Positions 33,692 through 46,654 of a stretch of 64,000 nucleotides of DNA are shown piece by piece. The stretch's first letter is position 1. Each line of letters opens with the position of its first letter. Position numbers and translations under genes: made by a program. The notes under the pieces are model-generated. The model was not told where the DNA came from. It ran no database searches and worked only from the letters and a program-made list of their open reading frames with translations. The stretch lies in the NCBI RefSeq assembly GCF_002878395.1, contig NC_061114.1:150023970-150087969 (forward strand), in the 5' to 3' direction. Source of the DNA: Capsicum annuum. Its lineage: Eukaryota; Streptophyta; Magnoliopsida; Solanales; Solanaceae.

Positions 33692-36600
33692 TATAACAAC
33701 CTGAGACTACCCCCTAGTCGTCACACGGTGCTTGAAACCATAAGTGATCCTAACCTAACACATGAATTGACATGCTGTTAATCAACTAAATTATAATAAA
33801 ATAAATAACAAGTTCTGTTGTGCGCAAATATAATCATGGCATAATCTGAATAAGTACAATAACGATAAAGTTTACAATCTGATTATAACTGAGAAAAGAA
33901 CTGAAATTACATGACTGACTTTGACTGAAATTTATGAAGCCTCTACTATACTGACTATAGATAGCTGGGACATGCCTCCAACTACCACTAATCAATACAT
34001 ATGAAAATAAATGAACTATATATGAACTAAAACTGTCTGGAGTTCCCAAAGTAGGAGAACTCATCCCCTGCTGGATGGAATCTGCAACTATCTGATCGTG
34101 ATGTGCAGGCTACAAATGGTACCTACATTATGAAACAATGTATCCACACAGATGTATATGTGGATCAGTACTTATGGAATGTACTAAGTATGCATGGGTG
34201 AATGCAATAAGTAAAACTGATTTCATACATAATCTTAAAACATGTATTCTAAGTGTAAGTAGACTCAACAATAGGATGGACTAAACTGAAAGCTAAAAAT
34301 ATCTTAAAGCATGAGTGACAAACGTACTCTGATAAGATTGTGAATCTCAACACTTAGTTTCTGTAAAACTATTTAATGATATAAGTGGAACTAAAGTTGG
34401 GATATGGTAGAACATGGATACTGTATGAATACTGAGTCTTCAACTACGTGATGGAGACTGACATAAATTGAGGATCTGAATATACAATCAAACTAAGCAC
34501 GAATGCATAAACATACTAACTTATTTGATTAAATGAATGACTAATAGCTGAATACTGGTCATGTAAGACTGGACTGTACTTAGTCTAAATAACTGGATTG
34601 AAATTGTAGAGTACTATGTATATGAGGTAAGGACGGACTGCGCAACATGAGATAACTAATCATGAATGCGTGAAACTTGTATTATCTGAGAATGCAAGAC
34701 CAAGCGTATAGTGTGATTCTAAAATAATTTGTAAAGTAAAGTACTGAAATACTGATAACTAAATAACTAATAATTGTACGCTATGGTCAAGCAAACCTGA
34801 AACTGAACTGCGTTTTGAGTTTAATACTGAATTGAGACTGTAACTGAGATTGTAACTGAGGCCTTAACTGAGACTGTAACTGAGACTGTGGTTGAGATTG
34901 TAACTGAGACTGTAACTAAGACTATAACTGAGACTATAGGAGGTATCATCTAACCTACATGCCCCAATCTGAGCTAATCGGAGTCCAACCTGTAACCCCA
35001 GTTGGAAGGGTGTCAGTACCGTGCCACGGGTACTAACACTGGCTGTGTGGATCTACTAAACTGGTATCCCAAAGGACTAAGGATTAACCTTATACTAGCA
35101 GGAAACTCATGAGATATATGTCATCCCTAAATTGGTAGGAAAACATCTCAAACCTATGAATGGCTACGTAGTTCTGTAACTTAGGGATTGCTACTAAGGG
35201 TCAAACCCTCTGTGTGCAGGAATGCCCCCATCCCTGGGTTCGTTCAGTGCTAAATCCAACTCTCAACTGAATACACTGGAATACTAACTGGTGCATGCAC
35301 TATTAACTGATAACTAATAAGATCATTTCATGGTATTCTAAAAATAATAGTGCATACGGATTCTAAGGTAATTATTAATGATTAAACTGATACTGGGACT
35401 AAAACAGGACTGAGCTAACTTAATCGGACTCTCAACTGACCATATTACTGACTGAATGATATTTCCAATGGTATAACTGAAATCATTCTGTAGATACTGG
35501 AAAACTAGATAACAACTAAATTTGGGTATTCATAACCCTCAGACTCGATAACAATAACAATAAGAACACATGAGCGCATTTGAGACCATAATAAGTAACC
35601 CTTATTTAAAGAAATCCATCACTTAGGCATTTGATCAAACACATGGAGATTAATACTTTATAATGGGCCAATTCACCAAATACATGGAAATCATAAACTT
35701 GGACACTGGAATATCTTAAATATGGGAGCATAGTATGATTACATAGCTAAAATTGTGAATTTAGAAATTTACATAAAATTCGCTTGAAATAAGATATGGG
35801 CGTTTCATCAAAACCTGTAAAGAGCATAGATTGAATGTAAGAATGTCTTAAACATGAGAGAACAATAGAGTTACATGGAAAAATTCATAACTTGGGGATT
35901 CATCTTGAAATTGATTAAACATGATATGGAAATTTCATCATATGTGTGGAAAGTTTGGATTTAAAACATGGAAATATTTCTAAACATCATGAATTTAGGA
36001 TCTATCATGGAATTTAATTGAATAAAGCATGGTAAACTCAAATTCTTGGCATGGAAAATTCAAAATCTTGCATGGAATCACACATGGGCTGAAATTAATT
36101 AAATCAACATGAAAACATGCAATTCAATCTTTCTTGAATATTTAAAATAACTTAATGATAAAAAAAAATTCATTCTTTATTTGAAATAAAAGGGTTTTGG
36201 GCTCCATGGGTGAAAGAGGACCCATGGATGAACTCCCACATACCTTAAAACTTTAATCTTGATGGAGAAACACAATCTTGAAAGTATTTTTGAATTAGAA
36301 AACTTGAGTTCTTACTTTTCTTGAAGAAAATTTGATGAAGTTCTTGGTGTTCTTGAGGGGGCTAGGATTTTCCTAAAGAGAAAAAGATGAGAAATCGTGT
36401 ATTTAATGCTTTTAGGGGATGAAATTAATCGTTATGGGTTGATTTAAATGAGGGGAAGTGACCAAAGTGCCCCTAGACCCTTTAGAAACTAAAATAGCAT
36501 ATGAAATAGTTCCTTAACGGGTGGCTGATGCGTCCTATGTCTAATCGCATCGACAACCGATGTGTCGCATCGGCTTACTGCCTCACATGGAAAATATCAT

Positions 36601-36945
36601 AAATTTTTGCTCAGGTATCGAATTAAGCCAAAATTGGTATATTTGGAAAGCTAATTCAATTATCTACAATTTGGTGGGTCTTAAGCTGCAAAATTCTATG
36701 TATATAAAAAGTTATACACATTTAAAATAGACCCTTGTAGAATTGAATATCAAATATTGGACGAACCAAAGGCTCTATGCTCAAATTTGTTCTAAGTGAT
36801 TCTTGTGAACATTTTTCACCTCAAAAGCAAATCAAACATGAGGATAAAGATCTTGAAACTCATATTTTCATCGGAATCATTTAGATTATAATTTATACAC
36901 GTAGGAATAATGGTTCAAAGACTAGTCCAAATGCGGGGTATTAAA
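33692..36945 (-). repeat. Element E 3' LTR (left copy)
   Basis: Starts TATAACAACC (normal TG changed to TA) and ends GGTATTAA against GGTATTACA in the other copy. Contains the 12-bp tandem repeat (34832-34939) and a CATCG-rich near-palindromic block (36528-36580). It adjoins the purine tract at 36946-36961. Confidence 0.88.
34832..34939 (-). repeat. 12-bp tandem repeat in element E left LTR
   Basis: About nine units of actgagactgta with changes (gattgta, ctgtggttg). The matching tract in the right LTR is shorter (40421-40506, about seven units), so copy number has changed since insertion. Confidence 0.85.
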
Positions 36946-39280
36946 TTATCTCCCCCTAGGGAGCATTCATCCTCAAATGAGACTGGTTCTAATGAGAGTA
37001 CTATACGAAGGTAAATAAATTTATATTCTCAACATGCATGACTTGGAACATGATTGCATAACTAATTCTGAAATATAATACAGGAACTGAATATCATGAA
37101 GTAAACTAATTTCTTGAATACATGCAATGACATTTGAATAATTATAAGACTGGGATAAAAACGAGATAGTCAACTGATGAGTAACCATTACTTCAAGTTG
37201 GATCCTATTTCATGAAGAAAAATGAAAGGTTTAGGACATGAATACTCGAGGTATTATAATACATCTCCCCCTTGGGATACTTTGTCCCCCGAATGGTACT
37301 GACTTGGTTGAAATACTAAGGAAAGACTGAGATGATACATGGGAAACTTATGGACTGAATAATGACTGAATATCTAGAATCTGGAACTGATGCATGATGC
37401 ATGAATTAAGCTGAATTTACAAATTACATGGATACGAATGAATTACCTCTCAGAATAGCCATATTCATTAGAATTTAGAATAGTATGACTAGATGGAAAG
37501 ATGGAAAGCCATAGAAACTTATCTGCCTGACTGCTAGACTGAATTACTGCTATACAAACTGAATTATACTAAAAGCTTACACTCAACTATACATTCCACT
37601 TGTACACCAACATGACATTCAAGCCTATCTTCATAACCATATATGAAATTGTTGGAAAACCACCACAAAAGCATCTTTCTCATTTTCTCTAAAACTCTAT
37701 CCTTAAAACTTTCATGCACTAGCCCAAGAAAACACACATAGAATTTCAACTAATCATGACATAAGGAGAGGTCACTGAAAGTTGGAACATGAGGACCTAA
37801 AACATGAAAGAATAACTTTGACACTCAACTGAGGCATGAGGAATAAAGAATCAATGATATGAATTCGTTCGACAGATCTGAACTGAGGACATACATGACA
37901 TAAATCTAAATTGTACTGATCATTAAAAGTATGGCATGAGTATTGGAACTGAACATACTATAAAGCATGAAGACATAAGTCATGACCTGCATGACCTGAG
38001 TTTGGAGTTCATAATTTTATGGAACTTGATTCATACTACTGAGTGAACTGGAACTCCTCATGCTAGAGACTAGGAGATTACATGATTCTCTATAAAGTCC
38101 TAAATATGGGTTGTAATGATGGAGCTGACATGTAAGAGATGAGTAAATGTCATGATGGCTAAAAAAATTTGCACTGAGATAAAAATAGGTTGGTAATCAT
38201 CCTCCCTTACTATATTTTTACACATACTGGCACTACTACTAAAATCTGAAAGCCTTAATTGGTCACTTATTCTATCATCTCCCCCTTATACTAAAGATAT
38301 CATCTTAAGTCTGTGAACACTTTACTAAACTCTAAACTGAACTGCAATCACTTTACTCTAGATTTGGGGTATAATAATACATATGAATGATAACCTCATC
38401 TTGAAAGTATAAACCCCGCTGTTAATACTATCTCCTGGGATATAACTCTTAACTTTTGATAGCCCCAATAGTCATCATATAATAACTTAAACACTTACTA
38501 ACTTAGAATCTTCAATAATTTCATTATACCAATATACCCAATATCATCACATACTTACACTCTTTTCGACACATATTTGCCTTACTAAACACATCATCTG
38601 CTTCTGTTTCTTCATAGACTACTAATATCTCATATCCTAACTCAAATCCACACCATCATACTTAATTTTAAATAAAAAAAACTTAAATTCTTACATGTAC
38701 TTTTCAAGCCTACTGATTTACCTTTGGTACACCTATCCCTATGAATACATAATCTGCTCAATTTGGATAACGATATCCCAACTCTACTACTATTAAACTT
38801 CTGGGCTCATGATTCTAACTCAAGATCATATGCTATCATAAGATTCTAGAGGGGGATCTGAGAGCATATCTAACTTCAGCTCAATGTAGGATTTTCATGA
38901 ATAAGAATGAAATATTTAAAAATTTAGGACATAAGGGCACTGATGGGATACTTTTTGAGCCAACATACAATCCCATAACTATCTGTGGGGACTGGCTGAG
39001 GAAACACTATCTGTAAGGACTTAATCTTCACTGTTTCTATCACCTTAAAACTAAGGAAGAGTTACCATGAATAAAGCAAGATGAGGATATGCATAAATTT
39101 CTTAGAGAACCTTTCTATAGCATAATATGAGACTTGAAAGAAGGAAAACATTTCCTAAATACCTTGTAGCCTCTTGAAGAAAAGTACAAATGACTTTGTA
39201 CCATTTTGCAAGACTCTACTAGACACGACTTCATAGAAACTCTAGGAAACTTTTTGAACTCTATGCTCTGATACCAAGTT
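36946..39280 (-). other. Element E internal region, non-coding
   Basis: 2335 bp without a frame above 61 codons on either strand and no gag-pol motifs on either strand. The left end is the purine tract and the right end is the PBS. Phrases such as atctccccctt and gatacactttgt-like words recur (36948, 37263, 38279), giving a weakly repetitive texture. I see no RNA gene or conserved domain. Confidence 0.75.
39265..39277 (-). other. Primer binding site of element E (tRNA-iMet)
   Basis: Minus strand TTGGTATCAGAGC three bases from the 5' LTR; one base differs from TGGTATCAGAGC with a leading T. Confidence 0.88.
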
Positions 39281-40420
39281 TGTAATGACCTGAGACTACC
39301 TTCTACTCATCATACAGTACTTAGAACCACAAGTGATCCCAACCTAACCCATGAACTGGCATACTATTAAGCAACTAAATTATAATAAAATAAATAACAA
39401 GTTTTATTGTGCGCAAACATAATCATGGCATAATCTGAATAAGTACAATATCGATAAAGTTTACAATTTGATTAAAATTAAGAAAATTACTGAAATTACA
39501 TCACTAACTCTGACTGACATCTATAAAGCCTCTACTATACTGACTTTAGATAGATGGGACATGCCTCTAACTACTACTAATAAATACACATGAAAATAAA
39601 TGAACTGTATATGAACTAAAACTTTCTAGAGTTCCCAAAGTAAGAGAACTTATCACCTACTTTCTAAAATCTACAACTGTCTAATCGTGATGTGCAGGCT
39701 ATAAATGGTACCTATATTATGAAATAATGTAGCCACATAGACGTATATGTTGATCAGTACTTATGGAATATACTGAGTATACAGGGGTGAACGCAATAAG
39801 TAAAACTAATTTCATACATAATCATAAACACATCTAAGCTAAGTGTAAGTAGACTCACCAATAGGATGGAATAAACTGAAAGATGAAAATATCTCAAAGA
39901 AAGAGTGACAAACGTACTCTGATAAGATGGTGAATCTCTACACTTAGTTTCTATAAAACTATATTTTAATGATATAAGTAGAACTGAAACTAGAATACGG
40001 TAGAACATGGATACTTTATGAATACTGAGCCTTCAACTACGTGATGGAGACTGACATAAATCGAGGATCTGAATATACAACCACACTGAGCATGATGCAT
40101 AAACATACTAACTTATCTGATTAACTAAATAACTAATAGCTGAATACTGGTTATGTAAGAATGAATTGTACTTAGTTTGAATAACTAGACTAAAAGTGTA
40201 GAGTACTATGCATATGAGGTAAGGACTGACTTAGCAATATGAGATAACTGGGCATGAATTTGTGAAAATTGAATTATCTAAGAATGCAAGACCAAATGTA
40301 TAACATAATTCTAAAATAGTTTGTAAACTAAATTACTAAAATACTGATAATTGAATAACTGATAATTGTATGTTATGGTCAAGCAAACCTAAAACTTAAC
40401 TGAGTTCTGAGCTGAATACT

Positions 40421-40506
40421 GAATTGAGACTGTAACTGAGACTGTAACTAAGACTATAACTAAGACTGTACTTGGGACTGTAATTGAGACTATAACTGAG
40501 ACTATG
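40421..40506 (-). repeat. 12-bp tandem repeat in element E right LTR
   Basis: About seven imperfect units of actgagactgta; counterpart of 34832-34939. Confidence 0.82.
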
Positions 40507-41836
40507 AGAGGTATTATCTAACTGGCATGCCCTAATCTAAGCTAATCGAGGTCCAACCTGTAACCCCAGTTGGAAGGGTATTAGTACCGTGCCACAAATA
40601 CTTATACTGATTGTGTGGATCTACTAAACTAGTGTCCTGAAGGACTAAAGAGTAACCCTATACTGGCAGAAAACTCATGAGATATGTGTCAACCCTAAAC
40701 TGGCAAGAAGAAATCTCAAACCTAGAACTGGCTATGTAGTTCTGTAACTCAGGGATTGCTACTAATGGTCATACCCACTGCTTGCAGGAATGCCCCCATC
40801 CTTGGGTTCGCTCAATGCTGAATCCTACTCCCAACTGAATGACACTAGAATACTAACTGGTGTATGCACTGTTAACTGATAACTGATAAGCTCAGGTCAT
40901 GGTATTCTAAAAATAATAGTGCATACGGATTTTGAGGTAATTATTAATAATTGAACTGATACTAGGACTAAAATTGGACTTAGCTAACTTAATCGGACTC
41001 ACAACTAAACATATTACTGACTAAATGATATTTCCTATGGTATAACTGAAATCATTTTATAGATACTTGAAAACTAGACAACAACTAAATTTTGGGTATT
41101 CATAACCCCGAGGACTCGATAGCAATAATAATAAGAACACATGAGTGCATTTGAGACCATAATAAGTAAGCCTTATTTAAAAAAAACTCATCAATTAGGC
41201 ATTTTATCAAACATATGGAGATTAATACTTTAACATGAGGCAATTCACCAAATACATGGGAATCATGAACTTGGACATGGGAATATCTTAAACAGGGGAG
41301 CATAACATGATTACATAACTAAAATCATGAATTTAGGAATTCACATAAAATTTTCTTGAAATAGAAATGGGCATTTTATCAAACATGTGGAAAGCATGAA
41401 TTTAAAACATGAAAATATTGCTAAACATTATGAATTTAAGATGTATCATGGAATTTAATTGAATAAAACATGAAAAACTCAAATTTATGGCATGGGAAAT
41501 TCAAAATCTTGCATGGAATCACACATGGGTTGAAATTAATTAAAATCACCATGAAACATGCAATTCAATCTTTCTTGAACATTTAAAATAATATATTGAT
41601 AGAAAAATTCATTCTTTAGTTGAAATAAAAGGGTTTTGGACTCCATGGGTGAAAAAGGACCTATGGATGAACTCCCACATACCATAAAGCTTTAATCTTG
41701 AAGGAGAAACACAATCTTGAAAGCATTCTTAAATTAGGAAACTTGAGTTTTTGCTTTTCTTAAAGAAAATTTAATGAAGTTCTTGGTTTTCTTGAGGGAG
41801 CTAGGGTTTTCTTGGAGAGAAAAAGATGAGAAATCG

Positions 41837-42020
41837 TGTATATAATGCTTTTGGGGGCTGAAATTAATTGTTATGGGCGGATTTAGGTGAGGAAAAGTGA
41901 TCAAAGTGCCCCTAGACCCATTAGAAACTGAAATAGTGTGTGAAACAGTTCTATAATATGGTGGCCAACACGTCGCGTAGCTAATCGCGTCGACAACCAA
42001 CGTGTTACATCCCAATTTCA
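41837..42020 (-). promoter_or_regulatory. Putative promoter of element E: near-palindromic block and TATA-like site
   Basis: On the minus strand, CG-rich words around cgcgtcgacaaccaacgtg (+ strand 41984-42004; left copy gcatcgacaaccgatgtgtc at 36547-36566) precede attatatacacg (41837-41850). In the left copy the TATA-like site reads attaaatacacg. Function is inferred from layout. Confidence 0.4.
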
Positions 42021-42396
42021 TCGGCTTACTACCTCACATGGAAAATGCCATAACTTTTCTCTTGGGTATCAGATTAAGGCAAAATTGATATCGTTGGAAT
42101 GATAATCCAATTATATACAATTTAGTGGGTCTTAAGCTGAAAAACTCTACATATATAAACAGTTATACACGTTTAAAGTGGACCCTTATAGAACCGAATA
42201 TCAAACTTTGGACAAACCAAAGGCTAGGCTCAACTTTGTTCTAAGTGATTCTTATGAACATTTTTCATCTCAAAAGCAAATCAAACATGACGATAAAGAT
42301 AATAAAACTCATATTTACATGAGAAACATTCAGATCATAGCTTATACACGTAGGAATAACGGTTTAAATACAAGCCCAAAAATGTGTGGTATTACA

Positions 42397-42615
42397 ATTC
42401 TTGTAGAGAAGGAGGGTATTTTGAATTCCTTATTGTATGAGAAAGTCCTGATTGAGATCTTAGATCAGAAAATTCATCAATTGAAGATGAATGATGTAGC
42501 TTCGATAAAGAATCTATAGAGAAACCACAAGGTTGAAGAGGCTACTTGGGAAGCCGAAAAGGATGTGAAGTTCAACTATCCATTCTTGTTTTCCGCTTCG
42601 GATAATCATGCGTAA
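42397..42615 (+). pseudogene. Element D chromodomain-like tail, right of element E
   Basis: Continues the D integrase after E. LLYEKVLIEILDQKIHQLK, then NDVASIKNL and a stop, and HKVEEATWEAEKDVKFNYPF further on. This matches the ILDRQ..KLR...VASVKVLWRN and VEEATWEAE pattern of Del/Tekay chromodomain tails. It proves that E inserted between the GPY/F module and the chromodomain. The purine-rich end at 42781-42793 (agtggggaagaat) is the PPT of D. Confidence 0.85.
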
Positions 42616-42793
42616 GGTATGTGTTCTTCTTAACATCTTTATTTTATGACTTTGTTAAAGAAAAGAGTGATTTCCTTTGAGTCTTTATTTTTTGAGTTTG
42701 TTAAAGGTAAGAGTAGGGGAATATAGAGTCAAATCAAGCTTGAAATTATCGTGTTCCATCATTCGGGGATTAATGATCCAAGTGGGGAAGAAT

Positions 42794-44927
42794 TGAAACA
42801 CCCTAAATTTTAGCCCTTGAAAATTTCTTGAGCTTTGGGCTCTTCTTTGGTTATGACTGGACCCTCAAATTTATAGGGTATCTTGATGACTCGTTGGGAT
42901 GATTCGTACCCAAACTAGTAAGTTTGTGGCTTGGTTCTACTTTGATACAAGTGGCTCACTATGCGCCATGAGGATAGGTTACGAGTCATTGGTTTAAATC
43001 ATAGGATGTCTAGTGTTCAATTTATTTATGTTCTATGATGCTTACAACTAGATCTTATGAGTCATAAGATCTTATTACAAGTTTTTTGGTGGAGTTGTAA
43101 GGTGTAAGTACGAGTTAAGAGGCTAACTCGTGACCAAAGATGGCTTTGTCCAACTTTTAAGTTGAGGGCATTTTTGACATTTCCCCTCTTGTTCAACTTA
43201 GAACCCACTTATTATAACTTTCTTAGGGCATTATTATGTATCAAAAATACATCAAAACACTTCTAAATCCTCAAGGTCAAGAACACTTAGGGGTTTTAAA
43301 AGGTTGATCAATTAGGGCTCTCAAGGGTGATTTCTCTCCATACTTCTTGGAAATTAAGGCATGTTACTCTTCCCTCATATTTAATTTTTCAAAAGCATGT
43401 GATTTAAAGTATGGTTCATGAGATTGTTGTTTTGGTTTTGAAAACAGAGGTTGGGGGTTTTGAATGTTATGAATTGAACAATGTTTCTCATATGAATTGA
43501 ACAATGTTTCTCATAGTTTATATATATGATTTTCATGCTTTTAATATGGTGTTGAACTTGTGGATGCATGAGTATGGTAAATTAACTAGGGAATTGTGAT
43601 TTTCCCTAACTTATGACTTTTGAAGTGGTTATGACCCTAACCCCTTAATGCGAAATTTGTTTGGTTATGAGAATTATAGGGATTTGTAAAATTAAACTAG
43701 TCTCGAACTGTTGCATGATATAAAGAAGCATTTGAAATACAATGGCATTTTTTAATAAACAAAGGGAGTCAGTGTTCCCCAATGTGTATTAATGAACAAA
43801 AAAGTTGTTCTCCCAAAGTTAATAGGAATTATTTTGGCATGTTGTTGTTACCTTGTAAGTGTGGTTGGTATGACGATACCAAAAATGTATGCCTAAAAGT
43901 GAAAATGTGTTTAATTTAATGGAAATTTTTTATATTTGTTTTAATTGAGCTATAATAAGGGTTGTGTACCTGAGTCATAAAAGTAGAGGTCTGAGTGATC
44001 GATACTGAAAATTGTGTTTGATGATGCAGGGGTGACAGTGACCAGGGAGGTTTGATTCCCCCATAAATCATTATATAATTGGATGCTTAAGTCACGGTGT
44101 TATATGTTGGAGGGTTTGAGTCACTCATATACATATATATGATATTATTCTCCAGTTCATGTAGCTACACGCGTGAGGCCCGACTAAGTGATGAGATTTG
44201 GATCCCATATAGTCCATGAGTGGTACTACATGATGATTAAGCTACACAATCTAGGTTAAAGATTTAAAAATCATGTTAAGGCTTGTTCTCTATCCCGGTA
44301 TATGATATATATATTTATGTCTATATATTTAATTATGTGTGTTGGCTTTTAAATGTTTTTAAATTGTTGAGCATATCATTATGTTATCTTTATCCTCGAG
44401 TTACATGCTAGCATCACCCTGCTAACTGTCTTCGGATGTTGTACCCCTATGCGATGCAGGAATTGGTCATGTTTTTGCTCTTTCTGTTCAGTGACTAGGT
44501 GATCCGGGGATAGCTTTTAAGTTAGACTGAAGTAGTGAGCTTTTATACATCGGAGGACTCCATTTCATGCTTTAGATTTATTTATGACTTGACTATTTCC
44601 TTGGTCTTAGTTTTGACTATGGTTGGGGGCATGTCCTGACTGGATTTTCTTTGGTTTTGATTAGAGGCTTTGTCAGATTATTGTGGGCATGGGTAGTGTT
44701 GGTATTGGTTTTGGTATTCGTATTGGTATTGGCATTGATATGGTGTCGGTTGGTTTTGGTTATAGACTTATTTTCTTCTTTTTAATTAATAGTCTCTTAT
44801 CTTATTATATGTTTTAAATCCAACCAACCTTGGGGGGTATTTGGTTTGGTTAGGTATAGGGGGTGATCTCCAACCTATGCGAGACTTGAGATACCCATCA
44901 TAGCCGGCCTTATTTTGGGTTGTGAAA
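42794..44927 (+). repeat. Element D 3' LTR
   Basis: Starts TGAAACAC after the purine tract agtggggaagaat and ends GTTGTGAAA (CA lost) where C LTR resumes. A short duplication of atgaattgaacaatgtttctcat occurs at 43463-43511 that the 5' copy lacks. Confidence 0.9.
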
Positions 44928-45275
44928 TTGAATCTTTACAAGGTAGTGATGGATTTTATGCATTTAGAGTCTACTACTACCTCTTCTTATTAGACTATGT
45001 CTTTATTATTATTCGAAGACAAAGTTATTCCTATGTATTCATTTTCTTAAGTTGTACTAGTAATCCTTACACTGTATATCAGGTTTTGGGAGTTATGACA
45101 TTATTGATTATATTTCTTTTTCATTTTATTCATTATGGTTTATCTTTATTCTAAGAGACTTGCCTTGGGTTTGAATGTTAATTTCTTTTTCATATCAATT
45201 TGTGTAATAGGATTACTTATCAAGGTTTGCTGCAATAAGTGCCATCACGATCCTTGGATTTATGGGGTTGTGACA
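44928..45275 (+). repeat. Element C 5' LTR, last fragment
   Basis: tctactactacctc, the ttgtactagtaat segment and ttttgggagttatgacatta match 52360-52669. Ends GTTGTGACA, three bases before the PBS. Confidence 0.85.
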
Positions 45276-45277
45276 AA

Positions 45278-45290
45278 TTGGTATCAGAAC
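45278..45290 (+). other. Primer binding site of element C (tRNA-iMet type)
   Basis: TTGGTATCAGAAC, two bases from TGGTATCAGAGC; position fits. Confidence 0.8.
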
Positions 45291-45466
45291 ACCCAGTTTT
45301 ATTGGTCTCAATGGTGTCAAAAGTCTCATGGATCGATGCATAGACATTTGTACTATCTTTGAGAGTCTATAGAATGTCCTTAGGAATTTTTCTCATTTCA
45401 TTCCTTATCTTAAAGATTTCTTTCATACCTTGTATTCTAAGTTATATTTCACTCTTTTCTTTGTAG

Positions 45467-46650
45467 ATGGTGATGACTAGATCTTATGAGGTTAGTGATG
45501 TAAAGCTATTATCTGGGGAGAGAGCTCAGTCTAGAGAGCGAATTATGAGTCGTAGATAAACTCAAGGTAGTGGACGAGAACGTGAACTGCCCCGTCTAGG
45601 AGTAGTGCTAGGTTTTTTACCTTGAGCCTCATCTTGAGCATGTTAGAGGTATGGGTCCTACTTCAGTTTCACCGAGTTCATCTACCCTAATTTTGTAGGA
45701 TTTATTGGTTTACTTGTTGACCTATTTAGAAAGTGCTCCTTTAGGTGCACTTGGAGTTCCTTAGTCCCGAGCACAGATCCTCTAGTTGTACCTGCTTCTA
45801 CTCTTGGTACTTCTCAAACCCTGAGTGCTACTCCTCTTTTAGCACTAACATATGAGTATGGTATTTTAAGATTAGGAGTTCAGCCTTCATCTATTTACCT
45901 CCTTGGATGGAATTGTAGCCTGCCAGATTCACTATGCCTCCTCTTGTTGTGAGTATAGTGATATCATGTGAGGATTAAAAGGGGTTTGAGAGATTTACTT
46001 GTTTGGGTTCTCCTAGATTTAACAGAGTTATAGGCGAGGATGCAGAAGTTGCATAATTTGGGTTTGCTTGAGTCGCATGGGATTACTTGTACTACTTATC
46101 AGTTGAGAAATATTTCTAGAGATTGGTAAAAGTCATTTGTTAGTTGCAGACCTCTTGATTCTCCTGAGATAACATAGGATCAATTTATTGAGGCCTTTTT
46201 GGAGAGATTTATGCCTTACAATCTGAGGGATCAAATAAGAAATGAGATTGATTGCCTGGAACAGAGCTCTATAATTGTAGAGAATATAAGGCATGCTTTC
46301 ATGTCTTATCTAGATATTTTTATTCCAACATTTTCACTGTCTAAGAATATTAAGAAGCTTGTAAAGGGGTTGGATATTTCTCTTTAGTTGGCTACATCTC
46401 AGATGGTTGTATTTTGAGCATTCTTTTAGAGTCTAGTGGATCATACTAAGATAACAAGGGGTATTCTTCGAGTATCTTAGGGAGGCGCCAAAAACGTATG
46501 CCATTTTGGTAATTTTAGAGGTCACATTTATTGAGGTAGAGATTTTAGAGATTCTTATGGATATCTTGGTAAGTTAGTGTAGGCATCCTTGTAGGGTTCA
46601 GGTAGCGGATTCTCTAGTTCAACAGTTCAAGGTAGCCATCTGGGCCCATT
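45467..46650 (+). pseudogene. Element C gag remnant
   Basis: ATG at 45467 begins MVMTRSYEVS, then an Arg-rich stretch and a stop. Later pieces are a FTCLGSPRFNR-type segment (about 45996), ITCTTYQLRNISRDW (46085-46130), and AFLERFMPYNLRDQIRNEID at 46193-46252, the conserved FL.RFMP..LRD core of Del gags. Then FSLSKNIKKLVKGLD and a broken Gly/Arg-rich tail. Several stops and frame changes; zinc knuckle not found. Capsid of the element, inactive. Confidence 0.78.
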
Positions 46651-46654
46651 GGTA

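Larger units (their letters stand above)
33692..42396 (-). mobile_element. Element E: LARD-like non-autonomous LTR retrotransposon in integrase end of D
   Basis: LTRs at 33692-36945 (3254 bp) and 39281-42396 (3116 bp) flank a 2335-bp internal region without coding frames. Minus orientation: PBS TTGGTATCAGAGC next to the right LTR, purine tract tagggggagataattt next to the left one. Target duplication attcc (33687-33691) and attct (42397-42401). Long LTRs with a non-coding interior are the hallmark of large retrotransposon derivatives. By eye about 24 of the first 178 LTR bases differ, fewer than in host element D, as nesting predicts. Confidence 0.9.
39281..42396 (-). repeat. Element E 5' LTR (right copy)
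   Basis: Starts TGTAATGACC and ends GTATTACA, intact TG...CA. It is 138 bp shorter than the left copy, partly through a shorter 12-bp tandem tract and a missing segment near 41380. On the minus strand a TATA-like attatatacacg lies at 41837-41850, downstream of the cgtcg-rich block at about 41960-42020. Confidence 0.88.
26278..44927 (+). mobile_element. Element D: Del/Tekay chromovirus nested in element C, carrying T and E
   Basis: LTRs at 26278-28409 (2132 bp) and 42794-44927 (2134 bp). Flanking 5-mers ttgga and ttgaa make a one-mismatch target duplication, and the intact C LTR copy has ttgaa at this place. Internal parts are PBS, gag (split by TRIM T), protease, RT, RNase H, integrase, then element E, then chromodomain and PPT (42781-42793). 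By eye, about 34 of the first 180 LTR bases differ, so it is old. Confidence 0.92.

Noticed and set aside
34832..34939. CRISPR-like array
   Set aside because: The units are contiguous with no spacers, and this is a plant LTR.
36946..39280. Hidden gag-pol in element E interior
   Set aside because: I looked on both strands for DPGS, FIDD, TDHKSL, HPQT and zinc-knuckle words and saw none. The 61-codon minus frame at 37564 has no matching motif.
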